A DNA stretch of 6,685 nt from a bacterium. GTDB taxonomy: Bacteria > Zixibacteria > MSB-5A5 > GN15 > FEB-12. The stretch spans positions 1 to 6,685 of the forward strand of contig DAOUUR010000138.1 in assembly GCA_030668045.1 (NCBI GenBank), written 5' to 3'. Positions 1-6,021 of this stretch are shown here, piece by piece. Below the pieces are notes generated by a model that was not told where the DNA came from, did no database searches, and saw only the letters and a list, made by a program, of their open reading frames with translations. Within the stretch, counting starts at the first letter, position 1. Each line of letters starts with the position of its first letter. The position numbers were made by a program, and so were the translations under genes.

Positions 1-820
1 CGGCGTGGTGGTCACCACCATCGCCGACCCTTTTGTCGCTGAGGTGGTGCAGGGAATGGAGAGCACCGCCCACGACCATGGATACACGGTCATCCTAGCC
101 AGTTCTAATTCCGAACCGGAGCGCGAGATCGCGGCGGTCGAGATGCTGCGCGCTAAGCGGGTGGATGGTGTCATCGTCACATCATCGCGTATCGGCGCTC
201 TTTATCTGGACCACGTGGAGCGCATTGGCGCCCCTGTGGTACTCATCAACAACCACAATGAGCAAAGCGGCCACTACACATACACCGTAACAGTAGACAA
301 TCGTCACGGCAGTCACTTGGCGACAGATCATCTAATTAATCAAGGCCACAGTCGGATTGCTTATATCACCGGACCAGCGAATCACAGCTCTGAAACGGAT
401 CGCATGTCTGGGTATCGCCAGGCGTTGAGTGAACATAGCCTTCCCTACGATCCAACGCTTGTCGTGCCCGGCGATGGAAAACCGGTGGGTGGGATGCGGG
501 CGCTGCAAGCGCTTATAGCGAGTGCCCAACCACCGAGCGCAGTTTTTTGCTACAACGACATGACCGCCATTGGCTTGCTGCGCGCGGCTCGAGAAGCCGG
601 TATTGACGTTCCCGGAGATCTGGCGGTGATCGGATTTGACGACATTCCCCTTGCTTCATTCGCCTGCCCACCATTGAGCACCATAAGCCAACCCAAAAAC
701 GAGATGGGACGGTTGGCGATGGAAATGGTTCTGACACTGGCGGAGTCATCCGACGCTGTACGTCCGGAGTATTCCGATATCGTGGTCAAGGGCAAGTTGG
801 AGATACGAGAATCAACGTAA
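1..820 (+). CDS. LacI-family transcriptional regulator, 5'-truncated by window edge
   Basis: About 272 codons are visible, reading in frame from base 2 to TAA at 818-820. They form the periplasmic-binding-protein-like effector domain of a LacI/GalR repressor. Typical landmarks follow in order: an opening strand ending TTIADPF and followed by QGME, the segment KRVDGVIV, the DNRHGSHLATDHLINQGH helix region, RIAYITGP, the DRMSGYRQAL helix, FCYNDMTAIGLLRA, and VIGFDDIPLASFACPPLSTI near the end. Only the N-terminal helix-turn-helix and hinge (normally about 60 residues) are missing; they lie upstream of the window. The GTG at base 5 is internal and is not a start. Its position directly before an inositol operon suggests it represses that operon and responds to inositol or a pathway intermediate; this is inferred from context only. 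The family is very sure, the ligand is not known. Confidence 0.95.
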   Translation, partial: GVVVTTIADPFVAEVVQGMESTAHDHGYTVILASSNSEPEREIAAVEMLRAKRVDGVIVTSSRIGALYLDHVERIGAPVVLINNHNEQSGHYTYTVTVDNRHGSHLATDHLINQGHSRIAYITGPANHSSETDRMSGYRQALSEHSLPYDPTLVVPGDGKPVGGMRALQALIASAQPPSAVFCYNDMTAIGLLRAAREAGIDVPGDLAVIGFDDIPLASFACPPLSTISQPKNEMGRLAMEMVLTLAESSDAVRPEYSDIVVKGKLEIREST

Positions 821-847
821 AAGAGTGAGGATATCTCGCTTTTTTTT
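819..847 (+). terminator. intrinsic terminator after the LacI-family gene
   Basis: An 11-pair stem (819-829 with 835-845) closes on the 5-nt loop GATAT and includes two G-T wobbles. It runs into eight consecutive T (840-847). The left arm starts inside the regulator's TAA stop codon. This is the classic form of a Rho-independent terminator. It should end the regulator transcript just before iolG, or act as a leaky attenuator if iolG is co-transcribed. Confidence 0.82.
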
Positions 848-861
848 AATCGCGGCAGTGG

Positions 862-870
862 AGGAAGGAG
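862..870 (+). promoter_or_regulatory. ribosome binding site of iolG
   Basis: AGGAAGGAG ends 6 nt before the ATG at 877. It is a strong Shine-Dalgarno site and fixes that start. Confidence 0.85.
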
Positions 871-876
871 CTGCAA

Positions 877-1899
877 ATGACAAAAGCTATCCAAATCGGT
901 CTCATCGGTGCCGGTAGGATTGGGCGGGTACACACTGAGACGGTCGCCAACTGCATCCCAGATGCGAACATCCTTGCAGTGGCGGACGTCTTGGAGGAAG
1001 CGGCTAAGAAGTGCGCTGCCGATTTCAGAATCCCCTCGTTTTATAAAGACCATCGCCAAATCTTGGAGAACTCGGAAATTGAGGCTGTGCTTATCTGCTC
1101 GAGCACCGACACCCACGCCCAGTTCATTAAAGAAGCGGCCGAAGCCGGGAAGCACATTTTCTGCGAAAAGCCGATCGATCACGACTTGCAGAAGATTGAC
1201 CACTCCCTGGAGGCGGTCGAAAAAGCCGGCGTGAAACTCCAGATCGGCTTTAATCGGCGCTTTGATCCAAGCTTCAAGCGAGTCCGTGATGCAGTTTCAG
1301 CCGGCGAAATCGGCACACCACACCTTGTGCGCATCACCAGTCGCGACCCCGAGCCGCCTCCGCTTGATTACATCAAGATTTCCGGTGGTATTTTCCTGGA
1401 CATGACCATCCATGATTTCGACATGGCGCGTTACCTGATCGGCAGTGAGGTGGACGAAGTTTATGCGACCGGAGGCGTGATGGTCGATCCGGCAATTGGC
1501 GAGGCGGGTGACATCGATACGGCAGTCATCGTTCTGCGCTATGCAAACGGAGCTATCGGGGTCATCGACAACAGCCGCAAGGCCATTTATGGCTACGATC
1601 AGCGCGTGGAGGTCTTCGGATCAGGCGGGGGCATCGTGGTTTCCAACCAAACTCCCGATCTGGCGGTGCTCAGCGACGCTGAGGGCGTCCATGCCTCCAA
1701 ACCACTACATTTCTTCATTGAACGCTACACGGAGTCTTATGTTGCGGAGATGCAGGAGTTCATCGACAGCGTGAGGGAAGACAAGACCCCCTCGGTAACT
1801 GGCTTGGATGGCCGTATCCCTGTGGTCATGGGGTTAGCAGCCTGGAAATCATACCGCGAGAATCGCCCGGTCAAGCTTAACGAAATCACGTCGAATTGA
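877..1899 (+). CDS. iolG: inositol 2-dehydrogenase (Gfo/Idh/MocA family)
   Basis: A complete 340-residue cytoplasmic NAD-dependent oxidoreductase, usual length for the family. It oxidises myo-inositol to scyllo-inosose (2-keto-myo-inositol), the first step of inositol catabolism. The N-terminal Rossmann fold (about 1-125) has GAGRIG at 11-16 and Asp37 at the end of the second strand, which favours NAD over NADP. CEKP (Lys98) is the family signature. In the C-terminal catalytic domain, GGIFLDMTIHDFDMARYL (170-187) supplies Asp175 and His179. Together with Lys98 these match the Lys/Asp/His catalytic set of Bacillus IolG. The start is fixed by a strong ribosome binding site. Related sugar or scyllo-inositol dehydrogenases look similar, but the downstream iolM-iolN-iolO genes support inositol as substrate. 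It is followed by an unusually long gap of about 450 bp. Confidence 0.9.
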   Translation: MTKAIQIGLIGAGRIGRVHTETVANCIPDANILAVADVLEEAAKKCAADFRIPSFYKDHRQILENSEIEAVLICSSTDTHAQFIKEAAEAGKHIFCEKPIDHDLQKIDHSLEAVEKAGVKLQIGFNRRFDPSFKRVRDAVSAGEIGTPHLVRITSRDPEPPPLDYIKISGGIFLDMTIHDFDMARYLIGSEVDEVYATGGVMVDPAIGEAGDIDTAVIVLRYANGAIGVIDNSRKAIYGYDQRVEVFGSGGGIVVSNQTPDLAVLSDAEGVHASKPLHFFIERYTESYVAEMQEFIDSVREDKTPSVTGLDGRIPVVMGLAAWKSYRENRPVKLNEITSN

Positions 1900-1912
1900 G
1901 GGCAAGCCGAAT

Positions 1913-1964
1913 GCCCCAAATCTCCCGGTAAAGAGGTGACCGGGTACTCATAACTCGATGGGGC
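1913..1964 (+). other. possible two-tier stem-loop after iolG
   Basis: GCCCCA (1913-1918) can pair with TGGGGC (1959-1964). Nested inside, CCCGGT (1924-1929) can pair with ACCGGG (1939-1944) around a 9-nt loop. There is no T-tract after it (TTTGGA follows), so it is not a typical intrinsic terminator. It may be an mRNA 3'-end stabiliser or a processing structure between iolG and iolM. Both helices are only 6 bp, so chance is possible. Confidence 0.35.
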
Positions 1965-2030
1965 TTTGGAGAATGGAATGCACCTAATCAAATAGGAAGT
2001 AATGATTTGGGATCGAGGTTGAAATAAAGG

Positions 2031-2049
2031 CCCCCCCAAGTTGGGGAGG
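2031..2049 (+). other. GC-rich short hairpin
   Basis: A run of seven C (2031-2037), then AAGTT, then GGGGAGG, can fold into a compact C/G stem with a 5-nt loop (core 2034-2037 with 2043-2046). It lies about 30 nt upstream of the strong Shine-Dalgarno site at 2076. No T-tract follows, so it is at most a pausing or stability element. Confidence 0.3.
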
Positions 2050-2075
2050 TAGATTTTACAGCATGACTGGAAAAC

Positions 2076-2083
2076 AAGGAGGA
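2076..2083 (+). promoter_or_regulatory. strong Shine-Dalgarno site before the ATG at 2089
   Basis: AAGGAGGA lies 5 nt before the ATG at 2089. It is the best ribosome binding site in the window, yet it leads into a short frame that does not look like an intact protein. It suggests that a real gene starts, or once started, here. Confidence 0.55.
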
Positions 2084-2088
2084 AGTAT

Positions 2089-2324
2089 ATGACAGATAGC
2101 GGCACCCGAAGGGTCTTTCCCAACCGACCGGCAGGACCTCGATTTCGAGAACAACTTTCTTGGTCGTCTGAAGCAAAGGGGGTTGGAAGTCCCGCAATGA
2201 ACAGATCGACGCGATCCCAGCCGAGGATAGCGTTCCCGCTTCTATGGAGGGGTCTAGGTCGGGCTCTAACATCCAGACCACGGTGCGCAAGCTTCGCGTA
2301 ATGTGCAACAGGCAGTCAACATAA
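2089..2324 (+). pseudogene. short unrecognised gene, probably frame-broken
   Basis: The frame opened by the ATG at 2089 runs 70 codons to a TAA at 2299-2301, but its product is rich in Arg, Ser and Pro and looks unlike a folded protein. Better-looking peptide runs in the other forward frames. At 2093-2197 it includes FPTDRQDLDFENNFLGRL and then LKQRGLEVPQ, ending at a TGA. At 2172-2321 it includes NEQIDAIPAEDSVPASMEG, ending at the TAA at 2322-2324. Read as one gene with two frameshifts, this would be a small protein of roughly 75-80 residues sitting between iolG and iolM. I do not recognise it as part of any pathway enzyme. Alternatives are sequencing indels in an intact gene, or no gene at all. 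The confidence reflects that doubt. Confidence 0.35.
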
Positions 2325-2338
2325 CCAAACAATTTAGT

Positions 2339-2345
2339 AAAGGAG
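2339..2345 (+). promoter_or_regulatory. ribosome binding site that decides the iolM start
   Basis: AAAGGAG ends 8 nt before the ATG at 2354. The upstream in-frame ATG at 2303 has no such site and would add 17 residues that include the Shine-Dalgarno sequence itself, so 2354 is the start. Confidence 0.8.
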
Positions 2346-2353
2346 TAAATACG

Positions 2354-3550
2354 ATGAAGGGCAAAATGCAAGGTGTGACTCTGGTAGCGGATTGGGACCC
2401 AAAGCCCGGTTTCAAGCTAGGTCCAAAAGACGTTGACGGTCGCCAAACGTATTTAGGCAGCCAGGTGTGGAGAAATCCCCGGATCGAGATAAGGGAATAC
2501 GACATTCCAAGCCCCGGCCCGAAAGAAGTGTTACTGCAGGTCAAAGCCTGCGGTATATGTGGCTCGGATGTTCACATGGCGCAAGCGGATGAAGAAGGTT
2601 ATATCTATTATCCGGGGCTTACGGGATTCCCCTCCATTCTAGGGCACGAATTCTCTGGAATCGTCCTAGAAGCCGGCAAGGAGGCTTTCGACAAGAGCAC
2701 AAACAAACCCTTTAAGGGCGGCGAACGCGTCACTTCAGAGGAGATGTTGTGGTGCAGCCAGTGTAAACCATGTGCAGATGGGTACCCCAACCACTGTGAG
2801 CGTCTGGATGAGATTGGGTTTAACGTACATGGCGCATTTGCCCAGTACATGATCTTGCCTGCCAGGACTCTCTGGAGCCTGGAGCCATTGGCTGACATTT
2901 ATAAGGGTGATGACATCTTCCTGGCCGGCAGTTTGACAGAGCCTACCAGCGTGGCTTTTAACGCCGTTATCGAGCGGGGCGGCGGCATCCGTCCCGGTGA
3001 TCGAGTCGTTATCTTGGGCGGCGGGCCAATTGGCGTGGCTGCCTGTGCGGTTCTAAAGAAAGCAGGGGCTTCGAAGGTAATCATTTCCGAGCCACAAAAA
3101 GAGCGCGCCGAACTGGCTTTAACATTGGGAGCCGATTATGCCATCAACCCGCTGAAGGAAAACTTTACCGATCGGGTGCTGGAACTTACGGATGGAATGG
3201 GAGCTGATCTCTTCATGGAAGCGACCGGGTTGCCGGAGGTCGTATACCCGGACATCGAACGTGTGATCTGGGAAGGCCGTACGCTGAACAGCACCGTTGT
3301 CGTGACAGCCCGGGCAGAGGCCAAGATGCCTGTCACCGGTGAAGTCCTGCAAGTCCGGCGAGCGGAAATTATCGGCGCCCAGGGACATTCCGGGCATGGT
3401 ACATTCCCAAGAGTCATCGCATGCATGGCCGATGGCATGGATATGACCCCCATGATCACCAAGAAGATCAGCCTAGAAGAAGTGCCTGAAAATATCATTG
3501 AGTTACAGACTAACCGGAAGGAATCCAAGATTACATGCCTGGTTAAATAG
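2354..3550 (+). CDS. iolM: scyllo-inosose 3-dehydrogenase (zinc-dependent MDR family)
   Basis: A 398-residue zinc-binding alcohol-dehydrogenase-type enzyme. It oxidises scyllo-inosose to 3-dehydro-scyllo-inosose (diketo-inositol) in the Thermotoga-type inositol pathway. Compared with ordinary family members it has an extra N-terminal stretch of about 40 residues. Catalytic zinc ligands fit Cys69 (in ACGICGSD), His98-Glu99 (GHEFSG) and Glu196 (TEP). Cys134, Cys137, Cys140 and Cys148 are the structural-zinc quartet. The Rossmann domain shows VVILGGGPIGVAA (218-230), with Glu246 after the second strand, favouring NAD. On sequence alone it could be another polyol or threonine dehydrogenase; the neighbouring iolG, iolN and iolO make IolM the best reading. 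A short broken fragment resembling its own C-terminal region lies in the gap downstream. Confidence 0.85.
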   Translation: MKGKMQGVTLVADWDPKPGFKLGPKDVDGRQTYLGSQVWRNPRIEIREYDIPSPGPKEVLLQVKACGICGSDVHMAQADEEGYIYYPGLTGFPSILGHEFSGIVLEAGKEAFDKSTNKPFKGGERVTSEEMLWCSQCKPCADGYPNHCERLDEIGFNVHGAFAQYMILPARTLWSLEPLADIYKGDDIFLAGSLTEPTSVAFNAVIERGGGIRPGDRVVILGGGPIGVAACAVLKKAGASKVIISEPQKERAELALTLGADYAINPLKENFTDRVLELTDGMGADLFMEATGLPEVVYPDIERVIWEGRTLNSTVVVTARAEAKMPVTGEVLQVRRAEIIGAQGHSGHGTFPRVIACMADGMDMTPMITKKISLEEVPENIIELQTNRKESKITCLVK

Positions 3551-3558
3551 CGCTATTT
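3545..3558. promoter_or_regulatory. 14-bp perfect palindrome, candidate LacI-family operator
   Basis: AAATAGCGCTATTT is a perfect palindrome with the central CG typical of LacI/GalR-family operators. It overlaps the iolM stop codon (TAG at 3548-3550) and lies about 390 bp before iolN. As RNA it would form only a weak 5-bp stem with a GCGC loop, so a DNA-level site is more plausible than a terminator. No promoter with clear boxes is visible beside it. The proposed link to the regulator at the start of the window is inference. Confidence 0.4.
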
Positions 3559-3661
3559 TGCCCATCAGGTAATGTCCTGTGCTATGAGAGGTGAGATCGC
3601 ACCAGTGATGAGTAACGGGTTGTAGTTCCTCGTTACCCACTGCATACCGGCTAATCCACTC

Positions 3662-3799
3662 GAAGGAAAATACGATGATGAACATTCAGCGCTCCCAACG
3701 CACACCACCTATCGAGTGCTGGTGGATTGAGAAACCTTACAGGTACAGCCAGTCCAGGTCATTGGCTCGCAGGCACACTCAGGTCAAGGGAACTTCCCT
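3662..3799 (+). pseudogene. fragment of a second iolM-like dehydrogenase gene
   Basis: In the frame through 3731-3799 the translation includes VIGSQAHSGQGNFP, matching IIGAQGHSGHGTFP of the intact IolM (residues 339-352). Over the 23 codons of 3731-3799, aligned to IolM residues 330-352 without gaps, I count 13 identities (about 57%) and about 62% nucleotide identity, with differences spread over third positions as expected of protein-level homology. A weaker ungapped match continues back to 3662, where Glu-Gly-Lys faces Glu307-Gly308-Arg309. The TGA at 3728-3730 faces a Gly codon (Gly329), one base change from GGA. No N-terminal or catalytic part and no C-terminus remain. It is thus a diverged relic, not a recent copy of the neighbour. 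The 3662-3730 portion is uncertain. Confidence 0.55.
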
Positions 3800-3851
3800 C
3801 ATCCCTCCCCTCAAATACTTTTTTAACATTTGGGGATTGAGGGGTGATGAG
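3798..3851. repeat. imperfect inverted repeat
   Basis: CTCATC (3798-3803) pairs with GATGAG (3846-3851), and CCCCTCAA (3807-3814) pairs with TTGAGGGG (3837-3844). This gives 14 pairs, with a 3-by-1 internal loop and a 22-nt loop holding six T. It begins where similarity of the relic to IolM stops, so it may mark a rearrangement endpoint or be a small mobile hairpin element. No T-tract follows the right arm, so it is not a standard terminator. Confidence 0.5.
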
Positions 3852-3946
3852 ACCGATGGCGAAATGGTTGCAACCGCTTCGGGGGCGGCTCTAGGGCCAC
3901 ACCCAACATACATAAGGTGAACGAAAAAACAAAGGAGTAATACATC

Positions 3947-5071
3947 ATGTCAGATAATAATATGCCAAAGGGTTGGCTCGCCACCAACAATCCCACTGTG
4001 GTTTTCGAGGACAACGCAATCGGACGTATGAAGAAGGAGATTTGGGAGTCAAGCGAAGAGGAAATCGACGCGATTCTGGAAGAATATGGCATGCCTTCGC
4101 CCGTCGAATGGGGCATTCCCGGTTCATATCTCCAGATGATCATCCGACATAAATTGGTCGAGGAACGACGTAAAAATGACATCGTGTTTATCCCCATCGG
4201 ATGCACCGAACTACACGGCGAGCATACGGTCAGCGCAACGGATACTCTGTTCGTCAGCCAGATCGCTGAAGGCGTTCGCCGCTACACCAAGGCCAAGGGA
4301 TATCCGGTGGCAATCTCATTGCCGCCGCTCAACTTTGGCGCCCACCCCTATCACCACTACGGCATGGCGGGCACTGCACCGATACGAGAAGATATTGCGC
4401 GTGAGATGCTCATCGATGTCATGCTGGGCTTGTGGAATGATGGATTCCGAAAACAGATCTTCCTCAACAACCATGGACATTTGTGGATGTTGGAATCCAC
4501 CATCCAGCAGTTCCAGAAACGCTATCAGCTCCCTGGCATCTACCGTGTGATTGACTGGCATCGGGCTGTGCGTGAGTCTTTCTATACCAAGGATCGCGGT
4601 GGAGTTTGGGGATCCAACTTTGTCCACGCGGAAGAAGCGGAGACGTCTTTAGGCCTCTACCTTTTCCCCGAAATGGTCGATATGAAGTACGCGGTCAATA
4701 CAAAAGGAAAAGGTTACTTACCGGACGGACACTTCGACACATCGGTGGATCCATATCACCGACCAAGCCGATGGTCTGAAGGTCAAGGTCATTTCGCCAT
4801 CGAGATCGTCGCCACGCCTGAGGGTGTCGTGGGTAACGCCGCAGACGCCGAGGCATGGAAAGCCAAACGTCCTTTGGCGGCCATTTTGCGCTATCTGACC
4901 ATCCTCGTCGACGATATTCTAGAGACCTTCCCGGCTGGCGAAGTACCGCCGGTTGAAGAGGTTACACTGCGAACAGCCGAAGCGATGGAACCGTTCCTGC
5001 GTGAACCGATGAGCGAGGGTTGGAAGCCGGTCTATCAACTACCAGCAATAGGGCAAATCGCAAAGTCCTGA
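3947..5071 (+). CDS. iolN: 3-dehydro-scyllo-inosose hydrolase (creatininase family)
   Basis: A 374-residue creatininase-fold metal hydrolase, longer than typical creatininases (about 250-260) because of an N-terminal extension of about 55 residues and extra C-terminal sequence. In the Thermotoga-type pathway it hydrolyses the diketo-inositol ring to 5-dehydro-L-gluconate. IPIGCTELHGEHTVSATDT (82-100) provides Glu88, His90 and Asp99, spaced exactly as the Glu34, His36 and Asp45 metal ligands of Pseudomonas creatininase. NNHGH (174-178) supplies His176, the counterpart of His120. HAEEAETS (227-234) is the family's C-terminal active-site block. No signal peptide or membrane segment is seen, so it is cytoplasmic. 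AAAGGAG at 3931-3937 supports the start. Position between iolM and iolO is the main reason to prefer IolN over a generic creatininase. Confidence 0.86.
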   Translation: MSDNNMPKGWLATNNPTVVFEDNAIGRMKKEIWESSEEEIDAILEEYGMPSPVEWGIPGSYLQMIIRHKLVEERRKNDIVFIPIGCTELHGEHTVSATDTLFVSQIAEGVRRYTKAKGYPVAISLPPLNFGAHPYHHYGMAGTAPIREDIAREMLIDVMLGLWNDGFRKQIFLNNHGHLWMLESTIQQFQKRYQLPGIYRVIDWHRAVRESFYTKDRGGVWGSNFVHAEEAETSLGLYLFPEMVDMKYAVNTKGKGYLPDGHFDTSVDPYHRPSRWSEGQGHFAIEIVATPEGVVGNAADAEAWKAKRPLAAILRYLTILVDDILETFPAGEVPPVEEVTLRTAEAMEPFLREPMSEGWKPVYQLPAIGQIAKS

Positions 5072-5105
5072 TCATACACGCTGGGCTCGCGTCTTAAAGA
5101 AACCG

Positions 5106-5132
5106 TTGGAGCGGGTCTCTGGCCCGCTCCAA
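5106..5132 (+). other. perfect 10-bp stem-loop between iolN and iolO
   Basis: TTGGAGCGGG (5106-5115) and CCCGCTCCAA (5123-5132) pair perfectly around a 7-nt loop. The stem is GC-rich and should be stable, but TAGTAG follows, not a T-tract. A Rho-independent terminator is therefore unlikely. It may stabilise the iolN end or tune iolO levels within the operon. Confidence 0.65.
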
Positions 5133-5183
5133 TAGTAGAATGACACATAATCAACTCAATCGCAGGATTCGGGAATCAATTAT

Positions 5184-5189
5184 AAGGGG
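5184..5189 (+). promoter_or_regulatory. ribosome binding site that decides the iolO start
   Basis: AAGGGG ends 7 nt before the ATG at 5197. The upstream in-frame ATG at 5140 sits just after the stem-loop, lacks a good site, and would add 19 residues ahead of the conserved N-terminal strand MKLSIVLS. Confidence 0.65.
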
Positions 5190-5196
5190 CTTCACG

Positions 5197-6021
5197 ATGA
5201 AGCTTTCCATTGTACTTTCAACACACGCCGCCCAGTTTCAAGCGGTGGCTTTCAAGGGTGATTTTGAGTCCAATATAGTAAAAATAGCAGGCTGGGGATA
5301 CGATGGCGTCGAATTGGCCATCCGCGACCCAAAGCTGGTAGACGTCGACCAACTGGAAAGAATCGTCTCAGCCAATCGTTTAGCCGTGCCGGCTATCGGC
5401 ACCGGACAAGCCTGGGGTGAGGAGAAACTTTCGTTCACAAGCGACGACCCAGATTTGCGCGCTGCTGCGATCGAGCGCATCAAGAGTCATGTCCCGCTGG
5501 CTTCCCACCTCAACGCCATTGTCATCATCGGTCTACTGAGAGGTATCACCCCCGATGGCCAATCTCACCAGCAATCGATGGATTATCTCGTCGAAGCCCT
5601 TCAATCTTGCTGCCTCACAGCCGCGGAGCAGGGTGTGCGTCTGGCGCTGGAACCGCTCAATCGCTACGAGACTGATCTCGTCCATACTGTCGCCGACGGC
5701 TTGGATCTCGTCGAACGTATCGGCGCTGAGAACATGGGGCTGCTCTTAGACACTTTCCATATGAATATCGAGGAGCCTTCCATCGAGGAGAGCATACGAA
5801 TTTGTGGAGATCGAATTTTCCATTTTCACGTTGCCGACTCCAATCGTTGGCACCCTGGCGCGGGGCATCTGGATTTCGGCTCCATCTTAGCAACCCTATA
5901 CGGTGTAGGATATAAGGGTTTCGTATCCGGCGAGTTCATGCCTTTACCCGACGCCGATTCATCGGCTGAACACGGAATCACGCATCTGCGTAAGCTGCAA
6001 CAGGAGCACGAACTTATATGA
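5197..6021 (+). CDS. iolO: 5-dehydro-L-gluconate epimerase (xylose-isomerase-like TIM barrel)
   Basis: A 274-residue sugar epimerase of the AP-endonuclease-2/xylose-isomerase-like TIM-barrel family, normal length. It is expected to convert 5-dehydro-L-gluconate to D-tagaturonate in the cytoplasm. The metal site is intact: Glu152 in LALEPLNRYET, Asp185 and His188 in LLLDTFHMN, His211 in FHFHVADSNR, and Glu246 in SGEF. The Glu/Asp/His/Glu spacing equals that of D-tagatose 3-epimerases, which use a divalent metal to deprotonate next to a keto group. GAGHLDFG (221-228) is the family's substrate-closing segment. On sequence alone it could be another ketose 3-epimerase or a hydroxypyruvate-isomerase-like enzyme. 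The tight coupling to the tagaturonate epimerase gene downstream strongly supports the IolO role. Confidence 0.85.
   Translation: MKLSIVLSTHAAQFQAVAFKGDFESNIVKIAGWGYDGVELAIRDPKLVDVDQLERIVSANRLAVPAIGTGQAWGEEKLSFTSDDPDLRAAAIERIKSHVPLASHLNAIVIIGLLRGITPDGQSHQQSMDYLVEALQSCCLTAAEQGVRLALEPLNRYETDLVHTVADGLDLVERIGAENMGLLLDTFHMNIEEPSIEESIRICGDRIFHFHVADSNRWHPGAGHLDFGSILATLYGVGYKGFVSGEFMPLPDADSSAEHGITHLRKLQQEHELI

Larger units (their letters stand above)
1900..2353 (+). other. long intergenic region iolG-iolM
   Basis: About 450 bp without a gene I can name. The first 190 bp have frequent stops in all forward frames and hold two possible hairpins (1913-1964 and 2031-2049). A strong Shine-Dalgarno site at 2076-2083 then leads to an ATG at 2089 and a short, probably broken reading frame reaching about 2324. 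The iolM ribosome binding site closes the region. I find no promoter with both a good -35 and a good -10. Confidence 0.6.
3551..3946 (+). other. long intergenic region iolM-iolN
   Basis: About 400 bp without an intact gene. It starts with the right half of the palindrome and a weak 6-bp stem (GTAACG at 3612-3617 with CGTTAC at 3631-3636). It continues with an IolM-like relic (about 3662-3799) and an imperfect inverted repeat (3798-3851), and ends with the iolN ribosome binding site AAAGGAG at 3931-3937. An 81-codon open frame at 3675-3920 has a plausible start site but overlaps the relic in another frame and is not supported as a gene. Confidence 0.6.

Noticed and set aside
507..514. AAGCGCTT as an operator-like palindrome
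   Set aside because: Only 8 bp and inside the regulator's coding region, where alternation of Gln-Ala-Leu codons explains it; likely chance.
550..1203. 217-codon open frame on the minus strand
   Set aside because: It lies antisense across the regulator, its terminator and iolG, all strongly supported on the plus strand, and its translation shows no recognisable domain.
908..1774. Alternative plus-strand open frames inside iolG (908-1234 and 1496-1774)
   Set aside because: They are out-of-frame readings of a clearly coding gene with Arg/Ser-rich translations and no ribosome binding sites.
2303..2353. N-terminal extension of iolM from the ATG at 2303
   Set aside because: The extension would encode the Shine-Dalgarno region of the better start at 2354 and has no ribosome binding site of its own.
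3612..3636. GTAACG/CGTTAC stem in the iolM-iolN gap
   Set aside because: A 6-bp stem with a 13-nt loop and no T-tract is too weak to call as a terminator or riboswitch.
3675..3920. 81-codon open frame in the iolM-iolN gap with a plausible ribosome binding site
   Set aside because: Its product is low in family-like features, and the IolM-like similarity lies in a different frame over the same bases. It also runs through the inverted repeat.
5140..5196. N-terminal extension of iolO from the ATG at 5140
   Set aside because: There is no good ribosome binding site, it sits directly behind the stem-loop, and the 19 extra residues are outside the family's conserved start.
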